Shown here: piece by piece, positions 52,468 through 63,042 of the stretch
Layout: each line of letters starts with the position of its first letter
Position numbering within the stretch: the first letter of the stretch is position 1
Source of the DNA: Mesoterricola sediminis
GTDB lineage: Bacteria; Acidobacteriota; Holophagae; Holophagales; Holophagaceae
Direction: 5' to 3'
Length of the DNA stretch: 64,000 nucleotides
Assembly (NCBI RefSeq): GCF_030295425.1
Contig: NZ_AP027081.1
Coordinates: forward strand, 3,579,001-3,643,000
Program-made: the position numbers and the translations under genes
The notes under the pieces: model-generated
Told to the model about the DNA's origin: nothing
Database searches by the model: none
Seen by the model: only the letters and a program-made list of their open reading frames with translations

Positions 52468-55400
52468 ATGCGTTCCGCCTTCCGCGCCGCCGCCCTCACC
52501 GCCCTGGGCACCCTGCTCGCGGCCGCCCCCCCCGAGGCTCCCGACCTCGCCAAGGAGCGGACCCTCTTCCTCGTCAACTATTCCCACCTGGACACCCAGT
52601 GGCGGTGGGCCTACCCGCTCGTGGTCCGGCGCATGCTGAGGGACACCCTCTACGACAACTTCGCCATCATGGAGCAGAAGCCCGAGTACCTCTTCAACTG
52701 GACTGGCGCCGGACGCTACCAGATGTTCGAGGAGTACTATCCGGAGGAGTACGCCCGCCTCAAGGGCTACGTGGCCAAGGGCCAGTGGTGGCCCAGCAGC
52801 AACGCCTGGGAGGAGTGCGACGTGAACGTGCCGTCGTCCGAGTCCCTGTTCCGCCAGCTCCTCGTGGGCCACCGGTTCTTCAAGCGGGCCTTCGGCACCG
52901 AGAGCTACGATTTCATGCTGCCGGACTGCTTCGGGTTCCCGGCCTCCCTCCCCTCCATCCTGGCCCACGCCGGCCTGAAGGGCTTCTCCACCCAGAAGCT
53001 CACGTGGGGCTCCGCCGTGGGCGTGCCCTTCAACGTGGGCCGCTGGACCGGCCCCGACGGCAACGGGATCGTGGCCGCCCTCAACCCCGGCGCCTACGAC
53101 GCCAGGCTCACCGAGCCCCTGGGAGGGCCGGCCTGGGTGGCCCGCCTCGACGCCAACGGCGCCAAGCTGGGCATCAAGGCCGACATGCTCTACAACGGCA
53201 CCGGCGACGAGGGCGGCTCCCCCATGCCCGAGAGCATGGCCACCGTGTGGGCCTCCATGGCCAGCCCCGGCCCCGTGCGCATCGTCATGGGCCGCGCCGA
53301 CCAGCTCTTCACCAGCATCACCCCCGACCAGCGCAAGGCCCTGCCCGAGTACCGGGGGGACCTGCTGCTCACGGAGCACTCCGCCGGATCCATCACCTCC
53401 CAGGCCTTCCTGAAGCGCCTGAACCGCGGGGACGAGCTCCTCGCCGACGCCGCGGAGAAGGCCAGCGCCGCCGCGGACCTCCTGGGCGGCTGCGCCTGGC
53501 CCAAGGCGACCCTGGACAAGGCCTGGGGCCTGATGCTCCGCAACCAGTTCCACGACATCCTGCCCGGGACCTGCCTGCCCAAGTCCTACGAATACGCCTG
53601 GAACGACGGCATCCTCGCGGCCCGCGCCTTCGAGGGCGCCCTCCACGACGGCGCCGCCGCCGTGGCCCGGGGCCTGGACACCCGCACCGGCGGGATCCCC
53701 CTCGTCGTCTTCAACCCCCTCGGCATCGACCGCGAGGACGTGGTGGAGGCCCTGCTCCCCGCCGGCCTCGAGGGCGACGGCGCCCTGGAGGCCGTGGACG
53801 GCGCCGGGAAGGCCACCCCCGCCCAGCGCACCGTCGGCGTGGACGGACGCCCCCGGGTCATCTTCGCCGCCAAGGTGCCCGCCGTGGGCTTCGCCGTCTA
53901 CGGCCTGCGCCCCGGCAAGGCCCCCGCCCAGGGCCTCCTGAAGGCCGGCGCGGGCGCCCTCGAGAACGGCCGCTACCGGGCCACCCTGGACGCCGCCGGC
54001 GACCTGGCCAGCCTCTACGACAAGGAGGTGGGCCGGGAGCTCCTGGCCGCCCCCGCCCGCCTCGCGCTCCAGGAGGAGAAGCCCAACCGCTGGCCGGCCT
54101 GGAACATGGACTGGAAGGATCGCAGGAATCCGCCCCGCGCCTACGTGGGCGGCGCCGCCACCGTCCGCGTCCTGGAGGCCGGCCCCGTGCGGGTGGCCGT
54201 GGAAGTGGCCCGCGAGACCGAGGGTTCCCGCTTCGTCCAGGTCTACCGCCTCGCCGCCGGGGGCGCCGGCTCCCGCCTGGAGGTGGCCTGCGCCGTCGAC
54301 TGGAAGTCCTCCCAGGCGAGCCTCAAGGCCGCCTTCCCCCTGGCCTCCGCCGCCCCCCGGGCCACGTACAGCTGGGACCTGGGCACCGTCGAGCGCGGAA
54401 ACAACGACCCGAAGAAGTACGAGGTCCCCACCCACGGCTGGATGGACCTCACCGACCCCACCGGCGCCTTCGGCGTCACCGTGCTCACCGGCGCCAAGTA
54501 CGGCACCGACAAGCCCGACGACGCGACCCTCCGCCTCACCCTCCTCTACACCCCCGGCGTGAACCGCGACTACCGCGAGCAGCGCTGGCAGGACTGGGGC
54601 CACCACGCCTTCACCTACGGCCTGGCCGGCCACGCCGGGGACTGGCGCAAGGGGCAGGCGCCCTGGCAGGCCCTCCGCCAGGACCAGCCCCTGGTGGCCT
54701 TCCAGGCTCCCGCCCATCCGGGCCCCCTGGGCAAGCGGCTCAGCCTCCTCGCCACCTCCTCGCCCCAGGTGGCCATCCAGGCCATCAAGCGCGCCGAGGA
54801 CGGGGAGGGCTTCGTGGTCCGCCTCCAGGAACTGGAAGGCCGCCCTGCCAAGCACCTGGTCCTCCAGGGCGCCGGCGCCATCCAGGGCGCGGACGAACTG
54901 GACGGCCTCGAACGGCCCCTCCGGGCCCTGGCCCCCGCCAAGGGCGCCCTGGCCCTGGACTTCACCCCCTACCAGGTGCGGACCGTGGGCCTCCGCCTGA
55001 AGGCCCCGGCCCAGGTGCCGGCCCCCGCCGGCACGCCCCTGGCCCTGCCCTACGGCCTCCAGGCCTTCACCACCAACGACGACCGCGCTTCCGGGGCGCT
55101 GGACGGCCCCTTCACGAGCCTGCCCGCCGAGATGATCGGGGACACGGTGACCGCCGGCGGCGTGACCTTCCGCATGGGCCCCCTGGGCAAGGGCGCCAAG
55201 AACGCCCTGGCCTGCGACGGCCAGGTCCTGCCCCTCCCCGCGGGCACGACCCGGGTCCACCTCCTCGTGGCCGCCACCGGCGGCGACGTGAAGGCCGCCT
55301 TCACCGCCGGCGGCGCCGCGGCCACGGTGACCGTGCCCGACTGGCGCGGCTACCTGGGCTCCTGGGACAACCGCGTCTTCAAGGGGGAGGTCCCCGACCT

Positions 55401-55707
55401 GACCTACAGCGTCGACAACGACCTCGAGCGCATCGACCCGGCCTTCCTGCGGGAAGGCCGCCCCGCCTGGTGGGCCTCGCACCACCACGCCAAGGGGCAG
55501 GACGCCATCTACGAGTATGGCGTCCTCTACGCCGTGAGCGTCGAGGTGCCCGCGGGGGCCCCCGCCCTCGCCCTGCCGAAGGACGCGCGGGTGAAGGTGT
55601 TCGCGGCCACGGCCACGGCGGTGGACAACGCGGGCCTCAGGCCCCTCAGCCCGCTCCTCCCGGACCTGGCCCGGGACGCCTCGTTCAAGGCGCGCTTCGG
55701 CAAATAG
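52468..55707 (+). CDS. Secreted GH38 alpha-mannosidase
   Basis: A 1079-residue glycosyl hydrolase 38 enzyme with a signal peptide (residues 1-22, LTALGTLLAAAP). The N-terminal catalytic domain has the zinc-site motif YSHLDTQWRW and the nucleophile aspartate in DFMLPDCFGFPAS, followed by the family middle and beta-sandwich C-terminal domains. It should hydrolyse alpha-mannosides outside the cytoplasm. AAGGAG precedes the ATG 15 bases after the PTS gene, so it is in the same operon, pointing to use of a mannose-containing compound. In E. coli mngAB a similar pairing takes 2-O-alpha-mannosylglycerate, but there the mannosidase is cytoplasmic. Confidence 0.92.
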   Translation: MRSAFRAAALTALGTLLAAAPPEAPDLAKERTLFLVNYSHLDTQWRWAYPLVVRRMLRDTLYDNFAIMEQKPEYLFNWTGAGRYQMFEEYYPEEYARLKGYVAKGQWWPSSNAWEECDVNVPSSESLFRQLLVGHRFFKRAFGTESYDFMLPDCFGFPASLPSILAHAGLKGFSTQKLTWGSAVGVPFNVGRWTGPDGNGIVAALNPGAYDARLTEPLGGPAWVARLDANGAKLGIKADMLYNGTGDEGGSPMPESMATVWASMASPGPVRIVMGRADQLFTSITPDQRKALPEYRGDLLLTEHSAGSITSQAFLKRLNRGDELLADAAEKASAAADLLGGCAWPKATLDKAWGLMLRNQFHDILPGTCLPKSYEYAWNDGILAARAFEGALHDGAAAVARGLDTRTGGIPLVVFNPLGIDREDVVEALLPAGLEGDGALEAVDGAGKATPAQRTVGVDGRPRVIFAAKVPAVGFAVYGLRPGKAPAQGLLKAGAGALENGRYRATLDAAGDLASLYDKEVGRELLAAPARLALQEEKPNRWPAWNMDWKDRRNPPRAYVGGAATVRVLEAGPVRVAVEVARETEGSRFVQVYRLAAGGAGSRLEVACAVDWKSSQASLKAAFPLASAAPRATYSWDLGTVERGNNDPKKYEVPTHGWMDLTDPTGAFGVTVLTGAKYGTDKPDDATLRLTLLYTPGVNRDYREQRWQDWGHHAFTYGLAGHAGDWRKGQAPWQALRQDQPLVAFQAPAHPGPLGKRLSLLATSSPQVAIQAIKRAEDGEGFVVRLQELEGRPAKHLVLQGAGAIQGADELDGLERPLRALAPAKGALALDFTPYQVRTVGLRLKAPAQVPAPAGTPLALPYGLQAFTTNDDRASGALDGPFTSLPAEMIGDTVTAGGVTFRMGPLGKGAKNALACDGQVLPLPAGTTRVHLLVAATGGDVKAAFTAGGAAATVTVPDWRGYLGSWDNRVFKGEVPDLTYSVDNDLERIDPAFLREGRPAWWASHHHAKGQDAIYEYGVLYAVSVEVPAGAPALALPKDARVKVFAATATAVDNAGLRPLSPLLPDLARDASFKARFGK

Positions 55708-55824
55708 AGGAATCCAAGTCCATTTCGTGGTCGGACTCCTCGATCCCGGGGGGCGGAATGGCGCGCGCCGGCGGAAGGGCCTACACTGCATCGGTCGCTC
55801 CAGCCCATCCCCCCCGGGATCCCC

Positions 55825-57471
55825 ATGCCCAGTCCTCCAGCCCCACGCCCACGCGGGACGCCGTTCCGGGGTCTCGCCGCGGCCGCGCTGGCCCTCCTCG
55901 CCCTCGCGGGCCCGCCGGGGCGGGCCCAGGTCCAGGAGCGGTCCGCCCTCGGCCTGACCCCGGAGGAATGGACCTTCGTGGCCGGCCGGAAGATCCGCAT
56001 CGCCGTGGACGCGGCCCGGCCGCCCTTCGAATACGTGGACGAGCGGGGACGCTACGCGGGCCTCTGCGCCGACTACATGCGGTCCGCGGCGAGGACCCTG
56101 GGCCTCGACCTGGAGATCGTCCCGGGGCTGCCCGCGGGCGAGGCCGTCGCCAGGGCCGAGGCGGGCGAGATCGATGTGATCCCCAAGATCACGCCCACCC
56201 CCGAGCGCGGCCGGTCCATCCTCTTCACGGCGCCCTACGTCACCTTCCCTTCCGTGATCGTGACCCGGGCCGACTTCCGGGAGGTGGCCGGCCTGGATGA
56301 CCTGGACGGGCTCCGCGTGGGCGTCGTCAAGGGGCTCGTGGTGGAGGAGGTCCTCCGCCGCGACAGGCCGCGCCTGCCCCTGGAGGAGGCGCCCAACGTG
56401 AAGGAAGGGCTTCTCCGGCTCAGCACCGGGCAACTGGACGCCTTCATCGACAACCTGGGCACGGTCAGCCACGGCATCGACACCCTGGGCCTCACCAACC
56501 TCCGGATCGCCGCCCGGACCCCGTACGGCCACGACCTCGCCTTCGGGGTGCGCCGGGACATGCCCCTGCTCCGCTCCGCCCTGGACAAGGCCCTGGCCGG
56601 CATGCCCGCCTCGGAGCGGAACGCCATCAAGCGGCGCTGGGTGCCCGTGCTCGACCGCGCCGGCCTGGATTGGCGGGCCCTCGCGCCCTACGCCGCCGCG
56701 GTCGTCGCCCTCCTCGCGGGCATCCTGGCCTGGAACCGCCACCTCAAGGGGGTGGTCCGGGAACGGGAGCGCATCCAGGCCGAACTGCGGGAGCACGCCG
56801 CGCGCCTCGAGGCCCAGGCGCGCCTGAAGGCCCAGGTGGCCCAGGTGTCGGCCAGCCTCCAGGCCGCGCGCACCCGCACGGACCTGGCCGAGGCCTTCCT
56901 GGGCCAGGCGGCGCCCCTCCTGGGGGCCCAGTACGGGGTCTTCCACGTCCTGGACGGGCCGGAGGTCCTGACCCCGGTCGCCACCTACGGCGGGGCCGGC
57001 GTGGAATGGGAGCTCGGCCCGGTGGCCCTGGGCCAGGGCCTAGTGGGCCAGTGCGCCCTCGCGGGCGCCCCGGTGGAACTGGACGACCCCGGGGGCATCC
57101 CCCTGCGCCTCGCGGCCGGCTGGGGGACCCTCGCGCCGCGCCGCCTCAGGTTCGAGCCCATCCGCAGCAAGGACCGCACCCTCGGCGTGCTCACCCTGGC
57201 CTTTCTGGGGGCCTTCCCCCCGGAACGGCGGGACCTGCTCGCGGAACTCCTGCCCATGCTCGCCCTGAACCTGGAGATCCTCGCGGGGCACCTGGAGACG
57301 GCGCGGCTCCTGGAGGCGGCCCGGACCCAGACCCGGGACCTGGACACGCGCCTGGACGCCCTTGCCCGTCTGGCCGGGGCGGCCCAGGACCGGGATGCCC
57401 GGCTCGCCCTGCTCCAGGGGGGCATCGACGCCCTGCGGGTCCGCTGCGCGGCCCCGCCCCACCAAGGCTGA
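55825..57471 (+). CDS. Solute-binding sensor protein with GAF domain
   Basis: A 548-residue membrane protein. A signal peptide (about 1-34) leads to a bacterial extracellular solute-binding (PBPb, SBP_bac_3) domain at about residues 55-275, of the type that binds amino acids ([23 protein letters not shown]), a membrane span (about 286-304), a coiled coil and a GAF domain (about 350-480). It lacks a kinase, cyclase or other output domain, so it is either an accessory sensor or acts through the hybrid kinase starting 20 bases later, probably in the same transcript. Confidence 0.82.
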   Translation: MPSPPAPRPRGTPFRGLAAAALALLALAGPPGRAQVQERSALGLTPEEWTFVAGRKIRIAVDAARPPFEYVDERGRYAGLCADYMRSAARTLGLDLEIVPGLPAGEAVARAEAGEIDVIPKITPTPERGRSILFTAPYVTFPSVIVTRADFREVAGLDDLDGLRVGVVKGLVVEEVLRRDRPRLPLEEAPNVKEGLLRLSTGQLDAFIDNLGTVSHGIDTLGLTNLRIAARTPYGHDLAFGVRRDMPLLRSALDKALAGMPASERNAIKRRWVPVLDRAGLDWRALAPYAAAVVALLAGILAWNRHLKGVVRERERIQAELREHAARLEAQARLKAQVAQVSASLQAARTRTDLAEAFLGQAAPLLGAQYGVFHVLDGPEVLTPVATYGGAGVEWELGPVALGQGLVGQCALAGAPVELDDPGGIPLRLAAGWGTLAPRRLRFEPIRSKDRTLGVLTLAFLGAFPPERRDLLAELLPMLALNLEILAGHLETARLLEAARTQTRDLDTRLDALARLAGAAQDRDARLALLQGGIDALRVRCAAPPHQG

Positions 57472-57490
57472 ACCGGAGGAGGGACCGCAC

Positions 57491-60400
57491 GTGTGGCGCC
57501 CGTACACCAACCTGAGCATCCGGACCAAGGTCGCCATGGCCCTCCTTCCCATGGTGGTGCTCGTGGTCCTGGCCACCCTGCACGCCTCCGTGCAGATGCG
57601 GCGGGTGGAGCGCCGGTACACCGAGCTGGCCGCCCACCAGGGGCAGGCCCAGATCGCCCTGGCCCGGGCCAACCAGCGCCTGTACCGCTTCGGCATGAGC
57701 CTGTACCGGGGGGCCTCCGGCGGCGACGAGGCCGGCCTGCGCCAGGCCGAGGCGGACATGGAGGACGCCTACCGGGAGTTCCATGGCTTCATGAACGAAG
57801 CCATGGCCGCCGTGCCGGACCGGGCGGCGCGCATCGCCAAGGCCCACGACCAGGCCGACGAGATCATGACCGGGATCCGCCCCCTTCTCGCCCGGGCGGC
57901 CCAGGGTGACCGGGGGGCCCTGCGGGACCTCCAGGCCCCCCGCCACGCCAACCGCCTGGAGACCGCGCGGGCCCTCACCACGGCCCAGGTGGACGAGCTG
58001 AAGCTGGAGGCCAGCGGGCTGCGCCGGGACTACGCGCGCAGGACGGACCGGACGGTCCTCGTCACCTGGATCGTCATCGCCCTCGGCCTGCTGGGGTCGA
58101 GCCTCGCCACCTTCCTCGTGGCCCGGCAGGAGGTGGTGGAGGTCATGCTCTCCCTCCGCCGCAGCATCCTCGCCATGGCCGAGGGGCGCAACGAAGAGCC
58201 CATCGACCGGCTCGACCAGGCCAACGAGACCGGGGAGATGGCCCGGGCCCTGGCGGGGCTGCAGCGCACCGCCCAGGACCAGGAGATCCAGGCCTGGGTG
58301 AAGGCCCAGGCCGGACGGCTCATCGAGCGGCTCCAGGCCGCCCGGGACTTCGAAGCCTTCACCGCCGAGCTCATGGCCTGGATCTCGGCCCGCATCCCCA
58401 TCCTCTACGGAGCCCTCTACGTGGCCGAGGACGACGGGCCCGCCTACGTCCGGGCCGGGGGGTACGCCCTCGCGGACCCCGCCCACGGACGGTCCTTCCG
58501 CAAGGGGGAGGGGCTCGTGGGCCAGGCGGCGGCCGACGGGCGGCCCCTGTTCCTGGACACGGGCGCCGACCAGGACCTGGAGATCCAGGCCGGCCTCGGC
58601 CGGCTCCAGGTGCGCTGCCTCGTGATCCTGCCGATGCTGGACCAGGAGACCGTGGCCGGCGTGCTGGAGCTGGCCCTGCGGGATCCCCTGGGGCGGCGCC
58701 AGCGGGCCCTGCTGGACGAGGCCCTGCCGGTGCTGGCCGCCAACGTCCTGATCCTCGCGGGCAACCTCCGGACCCGTCGCCTCCTGGAGGCCACCCGGAT
58801 CCAGGCCGAGACCCTGGCCGTGTCCGAGACCCAGCTGAAGGCCCGCAAGGAGGAACTGGAGGCCGCCAACGAGCGCATGGAGACCCAGGCCCTCCGCCTC
58901 GCCGAGGCCGAGGAGCGGTCCCGCCTCATCCTCGCGTCGGTGGACGAGGGGATCGTGGGCCTGGACATGGACGGGCGCATCTCCTTCATCAACTCCGCCG
59001 GCTGCCGCATGCTGGGCTACGGCCCGGAGGAACTCACCGGCCGCAGGCTCCACGCTGAACTCCACCACAGCCACGAGGACGGCAGCCCCTACCCGGTGGA
59101 GGCCTGCCCCATGTACCTCACCGCCCTGGACGGCCAGCCCCGCCTGGTCAGCGACGAGGTGATGTGGCGCAAGGACGGCACGGCCGTTCCCGTGGAATAC
59201 GCCACCACGCCCGTGCTGAAGGACGGCGGCAGCGTGGGCTCGGTGGTGGCCTTCCGGGACATCGGCGCCCGCAAGGCCGCGGAGCGCGCCGCCCTGACCG
59301 CCCAGGAGGAGGTGCGCAAGGCCAAGCTCCTCGCCGAGGCGGCCCTGGATCTCAGCCGCTCGGGCTACTGGGAGCAGGACTGCGCCGACCCGGACCACTA
59401 CGTCAACTCCGACCGGAACACCCAGATCCACGGCCTCGCCCCCCGGCCCGGACGCCGTTACCACCTGGCCAACGACTGGCTCGCCGGGGTCCGGGCCGTG
59501 GACCCCGCCGCCGCCGACGCGGCCGCGGCCCATTTCGCCCGGGTCCTGGAGGGGGCCGAACCGGCCTACGACGTCACCTACCCCTTCCTGCGGCCCTCGG
59601 ACGGCCAGGTCGTGTGGATCCGGGCCAAGGGCACCCTGCAGCGCGACCCCGACGGCTCCCCGCGCTCGTTCTTCGGGGTGGCCCAGGACATCACGGAGAT
59701 CAAGAAGGCCGAACTGGAGATCCTCGAGGCCAAGCGCCTCGCCGAGGCGGCCTCCCAGGCCAAGGCCGAATTCCTGGCCAACATGAGCCATGAGATCCGG
59801 ACGCCCATGAACGCCATCATCGGCATGGCCCACCTGGCCCTGCGCACCGGCCAGGATCCCCGCCAGAAGGACTACCTGCGGAAGATCCAGCAGTCCGGAC
59901 AGCACCTGCTGGGCATCATCAACGACATCCTGGACTTCTCCAAGATCGAGGCCGGCAAGCTCTCGGTGGAGGCCACCGAGGTCCGCCTGGACAAGGTCCT
60001 GGAGAACGTGGCCACCCTCATCTCCCAGAAGACCCAGGCCAAGGGGCTGGAGCTGGTGCTCGACGTGGCGCGGGACGTGCCAGGGGACCTGGTGGGCGAT
60101 CCCCTCCGCCTGGGCCAGATCCTCGTCAACTACGCCAACAACGCCGTCAAGTTCACCGAGTCGGGCGAGATCGACATCCGCGTCCGGGTCCAGGAGGACC
60201 TGGGGGCCGAGGTCGTCCTCCGCTTCGAGGTGCGGGACACGGGGATCGGCCTGACCGAGGAGCAGCAGGGCCGCCTCTTCCAGAGCTTCCAGCAGGCGGA
60301 TTCCTCCACCACGCGCCGCTACGGCGGCACGGGCCTGGGGCTGGCCATCTCCCGGCGCCTCGCGGAGCTCATGGGCGGCACCGTGGGCGTGGAGAGCGAG

Positions 60401-61903
60401 CCCGGGCGGGGGTCCACGTTCTGGTTCACGGCCCGGCTGGGCCGGGGCCAGGCGCGCCGCCCCCTCCTCCCCCGCCCCGACCTGCGGGGCCGCCGGGTCC
60501 TCGTCGCCGACGACAACGACAGCGCCCGGCAGGTCCTGGTGGACCTCCTGGGCGCCATGGGCTTCCGGCCCGAGGCGGTGGGCTCCGGGGCCGAGGCGGT
60601 GGCCGCCGTCCAGGGCGCCCCCGGGACCGAGCCCTTCGAGGCGGTCTTCCTGGACTGGCGGATGCCGGGCCTGGACGGGCTGGAGGCGGGCCGCGCCATC
60701 CAGGCCCTGCCCCTGGCGCCGCGGCCCCACCTGGTGATGGTCACCGCCTACGGCCGCGAGGAGGTCCTGGCCGGGGCCGAGGCCGCCGGGTTCGACGACA
60801 TCCTCATCAAGCCCGTGTCGCCCTCCATGCTCTTCGACGCGGTGATGCGCGCCTTCCACGCGGGCGGCGCCGACGAGCAGGCGGAGGCCCGCGGCCCGGC
60901 CCCGGCGGCCGTGGCCGGCCTGGAGGGCGTCCGGGTCCTCCTGGCCGAGGACAACGCCTTCAACCAGCAGGTGGCCACGGAGCTGCTCGCGGAGGCGGGC
61001 GCCGAGGTGGAGGTGGCCCCCGACGGCGCCGCGGCCGTGGAGATGGCCCTCGCCGGCGCCTACGACGCCGTCCTCATGGACATGCAGATGCCGGTGATGG
61101 ACGGCCTGGCCGCGACCCGGAGGCTCCGGGAGGCGGGCTTCGCCCTCCCCATCATCGCCATGACGGCCAATGTCATGCAGGCCGACCGCGACCGCTGCGC
61201 CGAGGCCGGCATGGACGACTACGTGGCCAAGCCCATCGACCCCGACGAGCTCTTCGCCGCCCTGGCGCGCCGCGTCCGGCGCCAGGCCCCGCCCCCTGCC
61301 CCGGCCGCGCCCGCCGGGGACCTGCCCGCGGTCCCGGGCCTGGACGCGGCCCTGGGCCTCAAGCGCATGCGGGGCCGCCGGGACCTGTACCTGGAGATGC
61401 TCCGGGTCTTCTGCGAGGGCCAGGGCGGCGACGCCCAGGCCATCCGCGAGGCCCTGGCCCGGGGGGACGCGGCCGCCGCCCAGCGGGTGGCCCACACCCT
61501 CAAGGGGGTCGCCGGCAACATCGGGGCGGCCGGCCTCCAGGCGGCGGCGGAAACCGTGGAGGCCCGCCTGCGGGACGGCCTCCCCGCGCGCCGCGAGCTG
61601 GCCACCCTGGAAACCGGGCTGGCGGCGCTCATCGCGGCCCTGCGGCCCCTCCTCCCCGCCCCCGCGCCGGCGGACCCGGCCCCCGGGGACCTGGTGGCCC
61701 GCCTCCGCCAGCTCCTGGCGGACAACGACCCCGAAGCGGAAGAGCTGGCGGCTGCCCACCCGGAGCCGCTGAAGGCCGCCCTGGGGGACCGGGCGGAGGC
61801 CGTCCTGGCCGCCGTCCGCGCCTTCGCATTCGACCAGGCCCTCGCCCTCCTCCCTGACGGGGAGCCGGGCGCCCGCCCCGATCCCGGCCGAGGAACGCCA
61901 TGA
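57491..61903 (+). CDS. Hybrid histidine kinase with GAF, PAS, two receivers and Hpt
   Basis: A 1470-residue membrane kinase. Two spans (about 11-34 and 190-212) flank a mostly helical periplasmic region. Then come a HAMP-like linker, GAF (about 283-430), a coiled coil, PAS (about 478-600), a second PAS (about 613-750), HisKA with [11 protein letters not shown] (His near 766), HATPase, receiver 1 (from about 1000), receiver 2 (from about 1145) and Hpt with [13 protein letters not shown] (His near 1334). The architecture is a complete phosphorelay in one protein. Start is GTG at 57491 after GGAGGAGGG. It overlaps the HD-GYP gene by ATGA, so that protein is the natural acceptor. Confidence 0.93.
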   Translation: MWRPYTNLSIRTKVAMALLPMVVLVVLATLHASVQMRRVERRYTELAAHQGQAQIALARANQRLYRFGMSLYRGASGGDEAGLRQAEADMEDAYREFHGFMNEAMAAVPDRAARIAKAHDQADEIMTGIRPLLARAAQGDRGALRDLQAPRHANRLETARALTTAQVDELKLEASGLRRDYARRTDRTVLVTWIVIALGLLGSSLATFLVARQEVVEVMLSLRRSILAMAEGRNEEPIDRLDQANETGEMARALAGLQRTAQDQEIQAWVKAQAGRLIERLQAARDFEAFTAELMAWISARIPILYGALYVAEDDGPAYVRAGGYALADPAHGRSFRKGEGLVGQAAADGRPLFLDTGADQDLEIQAGLGRLQVRCLVILPMLDQETVAGVLELALRDPLGRRQRALLDEALPVLAANVLILAGNLRTRRLLEATRIQAETLAVSETQLKARKEELEAANERMETQALRLAEAEERSRLILASVDEGIVGLDMDGRISFINSAGCRMLGYGPEELTGRRLHAELHHSHEDGSPYPVEACPMYLTALDGQPRLVSDEVMWRKDGTAVPVEYATTPVLKDGGSVGSVVAFRDIGARKAAERAALTAQEEVRKAKLLAEAALDLSRSGYWEQDCADPDHYVNSDRNTQIHGLAPRPGRRYHLANDWLAGVRAVDPAAADAAAAHFARVLEGAEPAYDVTYPFLRPSDGQVVWIRAKGTLQRDPDGSPRSFFGVAQDITEIKKAELEILEAKRLAEAASQAKAEFLANMSHEIRTPMNAIIGMAHLALRTGQDPRQKDYLRKIQQSGQHLLGIINDILDFSKIEAGKLSVEATEVRLDKVLENVATLISQKTQAKGLELVLDVARDVPGDLVGDPLRLGQILVNYANNAVKFTESGEIDIRVRVQEDLGAEVVLRFEVRDTGIGLTEEQQGRLFQSFQQADSSTTRRYGGTGLGLAISRRLAELMGGTVGVESEPGRGSTFWFTARLGRGQARRPLLPRPDLRGRRVLVADDNDSARQVLVDLLGAMGFRPEAVGSGAEAVAAVQGAPGTEPFEAVFLDWRMPGLDGLEAGRAIQALPLAPRPHLVMVTAYGREEVLAGAEAAGFDDILIKPVSPSMLFDAVMRAFHAGGADEQAEARGPAPAAVAGLEGVRVLLAEDNAFNQQVATELLAEAGAEVEVAPDGAAAVEMALAGAYDAVLMDMQMPVMDGLAATRRLREAGFALPIIAMTANVMQADRDRCAEAGMDDYVAKPIDPDELFAALARRVRRQAPPPAPAAPAGDLPAVPGLDAALGLKRMRGRRDLYLEMLRVFCEGQGGDAQAIREALARGDAAAAQRVAHTLKGVAGNIGAAGLQAAAETVEARLRDGLPARRELATLETGLAALIAALRPLLPAPAPADPAPGDLVARLRQLLADNDPEAEELAAAHPEPLKAALGDRAEAVLAAVRAFAFDQALALLPDGEPGARPDPGRGTP

Positions 61904-63042
61904 CCGACGACCTGCGCAAGACCCTCCTCGTGGTGGACGACACCCCGGACAACCTCAAGCTCATGGGGGGCCTCCTCAAGGACCGCTACCGCGTGCGGAT
62001 CGCCAACAGCGGCCCCAAGGCCCTCGCCGTGGCCGCCGCGGACCCAGCGCCCGACCTCATCCTGCTGGACATCATGATGCCCGGCATGGACGGCTACGAG
62101 GTCTGCCGCGGCCTGAAGGCCGACCCCCGCACCCGCGACATCCCGGTGATCTTCCTGACGGCCATGACCGCGGAGGAGAGCGAGGAGAAGGGCCTCGCCC
62201 TGGGCGCGGTCGACTACATCACCAAGCCCATCAGCCCCCCCATCGTCCTGGCCCGGGTGGAGGCCCATCTGCGCCTCAAGGAGAGCGCGGACTTCCTGCG
62301 GGACAAGGCCGTCTTCCTGGAGTCCGAGGTGGCGCGGCGGACCCGGGACATCACCGCCATCCAGGACGTGACCATCCTGGCGATGGCCTCCCTGGCCGAG
62401 ACCCGGGACACGGACACCGGGAACCACATCCGCCGCACCCAGGCCTACGTGAAGGCCCTGGCCGAGCACCTCGCCGGCAACCCCCGCTTCTCGGGGGAGC
62501 TGGACCCCGGCCGCATCGCCATGCTCTTCAAGTCGGCCCCCCTGCACGACATCGGCAAGGTGGGCATCCCCGACCGCATCCTCCTCAAGCCCGGACGCTT
62601 CACCCCCGAGGAGTTCGAGATCATGAAGACCCACGCCGCCCTGGGGCGGGAGGCCATCGAGCACGCCGAACGCGCCCTCGGCACCCCCGTGGAGTTCCTG
62701 GCCCTGGCCAAGGAGATCGCCTACGCCCACCACGAGAAGTGGGACGGCACCGGCTACCCCGAGGGCCTGAGCGGGGACGACATCCCCGTCTCGGCCCGCC
62801 TCATGGCCCTGGCCGACGTGTACGACGCCCTGATCAGCCGCCGGGTCTACAAGCAGGGCCTCCCCCACGCCGAAGCCGCCGGGATCATCCTCGCCGGGGC
62901 CGGCAGCCACTTCGACCCCGACGTGGCAGCCGCCTTCGACGCCCTCCAGCCCGAATTCCAGGCCATCGCCGCCGCCTTCGCCGACGCCGACTCCGACATG
63001 GAGCGCAAGAAGGCCTATCTCGACCTCTCGTCAGGAACCTAG
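61900..63042 (+). CDS. Response regulator with HD-GYP phosphodiesterase domain
   Basis: A 380-residue two-domain protein: receiver (about 8-125, phospho-aspartate in [13 protein letters not shown]) and HD-GYP (about 155-350) with [10 protein letters not shown] and [11 protein letters not shown], the motif of c-di-GMP hydrolases. It would lower c-di-GMP when phosphorylated by the kinase whose gene overlaps it by four bases. The stop TAG lies in CTAG shared with the stop of the convergent exporter gene. Confidence 0.93.
   Translation: MTDDLRKTLLVVDDTPDNLKLMGGLLKDRYRVRIANSGPKALAVAAADPAPDLILLDIMMPGMDGYEVCRGLKADPRTRDIPVIFLTAMTAEESEEKGLALGAVDYITKPISPPIVLARVEAHLRLKESADFLRDKAVFLESEVARRTRDITAIQDVTILAMASLAETRDTDTGNHIRRTQAYVKALAEHLAGNPRFSGELDPGRIAMLFKSAPLHDIGKVGIPDRILLKPGRFTPEEFEIMKTHAALGREAIEHAERALGTPVEFLALAKEIAYAHHEKWDGTGYPEGLSGDDIPVSARLMALADVYDALISRRVYKQGLPHAEAAGIILAGAGSHFDPDVAAAFDALQPEFQAIAAAFADADSDMERKKAYLDLSSGT

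Noticed and set aside
49723-56946. Open frame of over 2400 codons on the minus strand
   Set aside because: It lies opposite well-defined PTS and GH38 genes. Its composition is Gly, Ala, Val and Gln-rich low-complexity sequence with no family similarity, as expected for the antisense of high-GC coding DNA.
57191-61759. Open frame of about 1500 codons opposite the hybrid kinase
   Set aside because: Same cause: a shadow of the kinase gene at about 70% GC, with no start signal and no recognisable domains.
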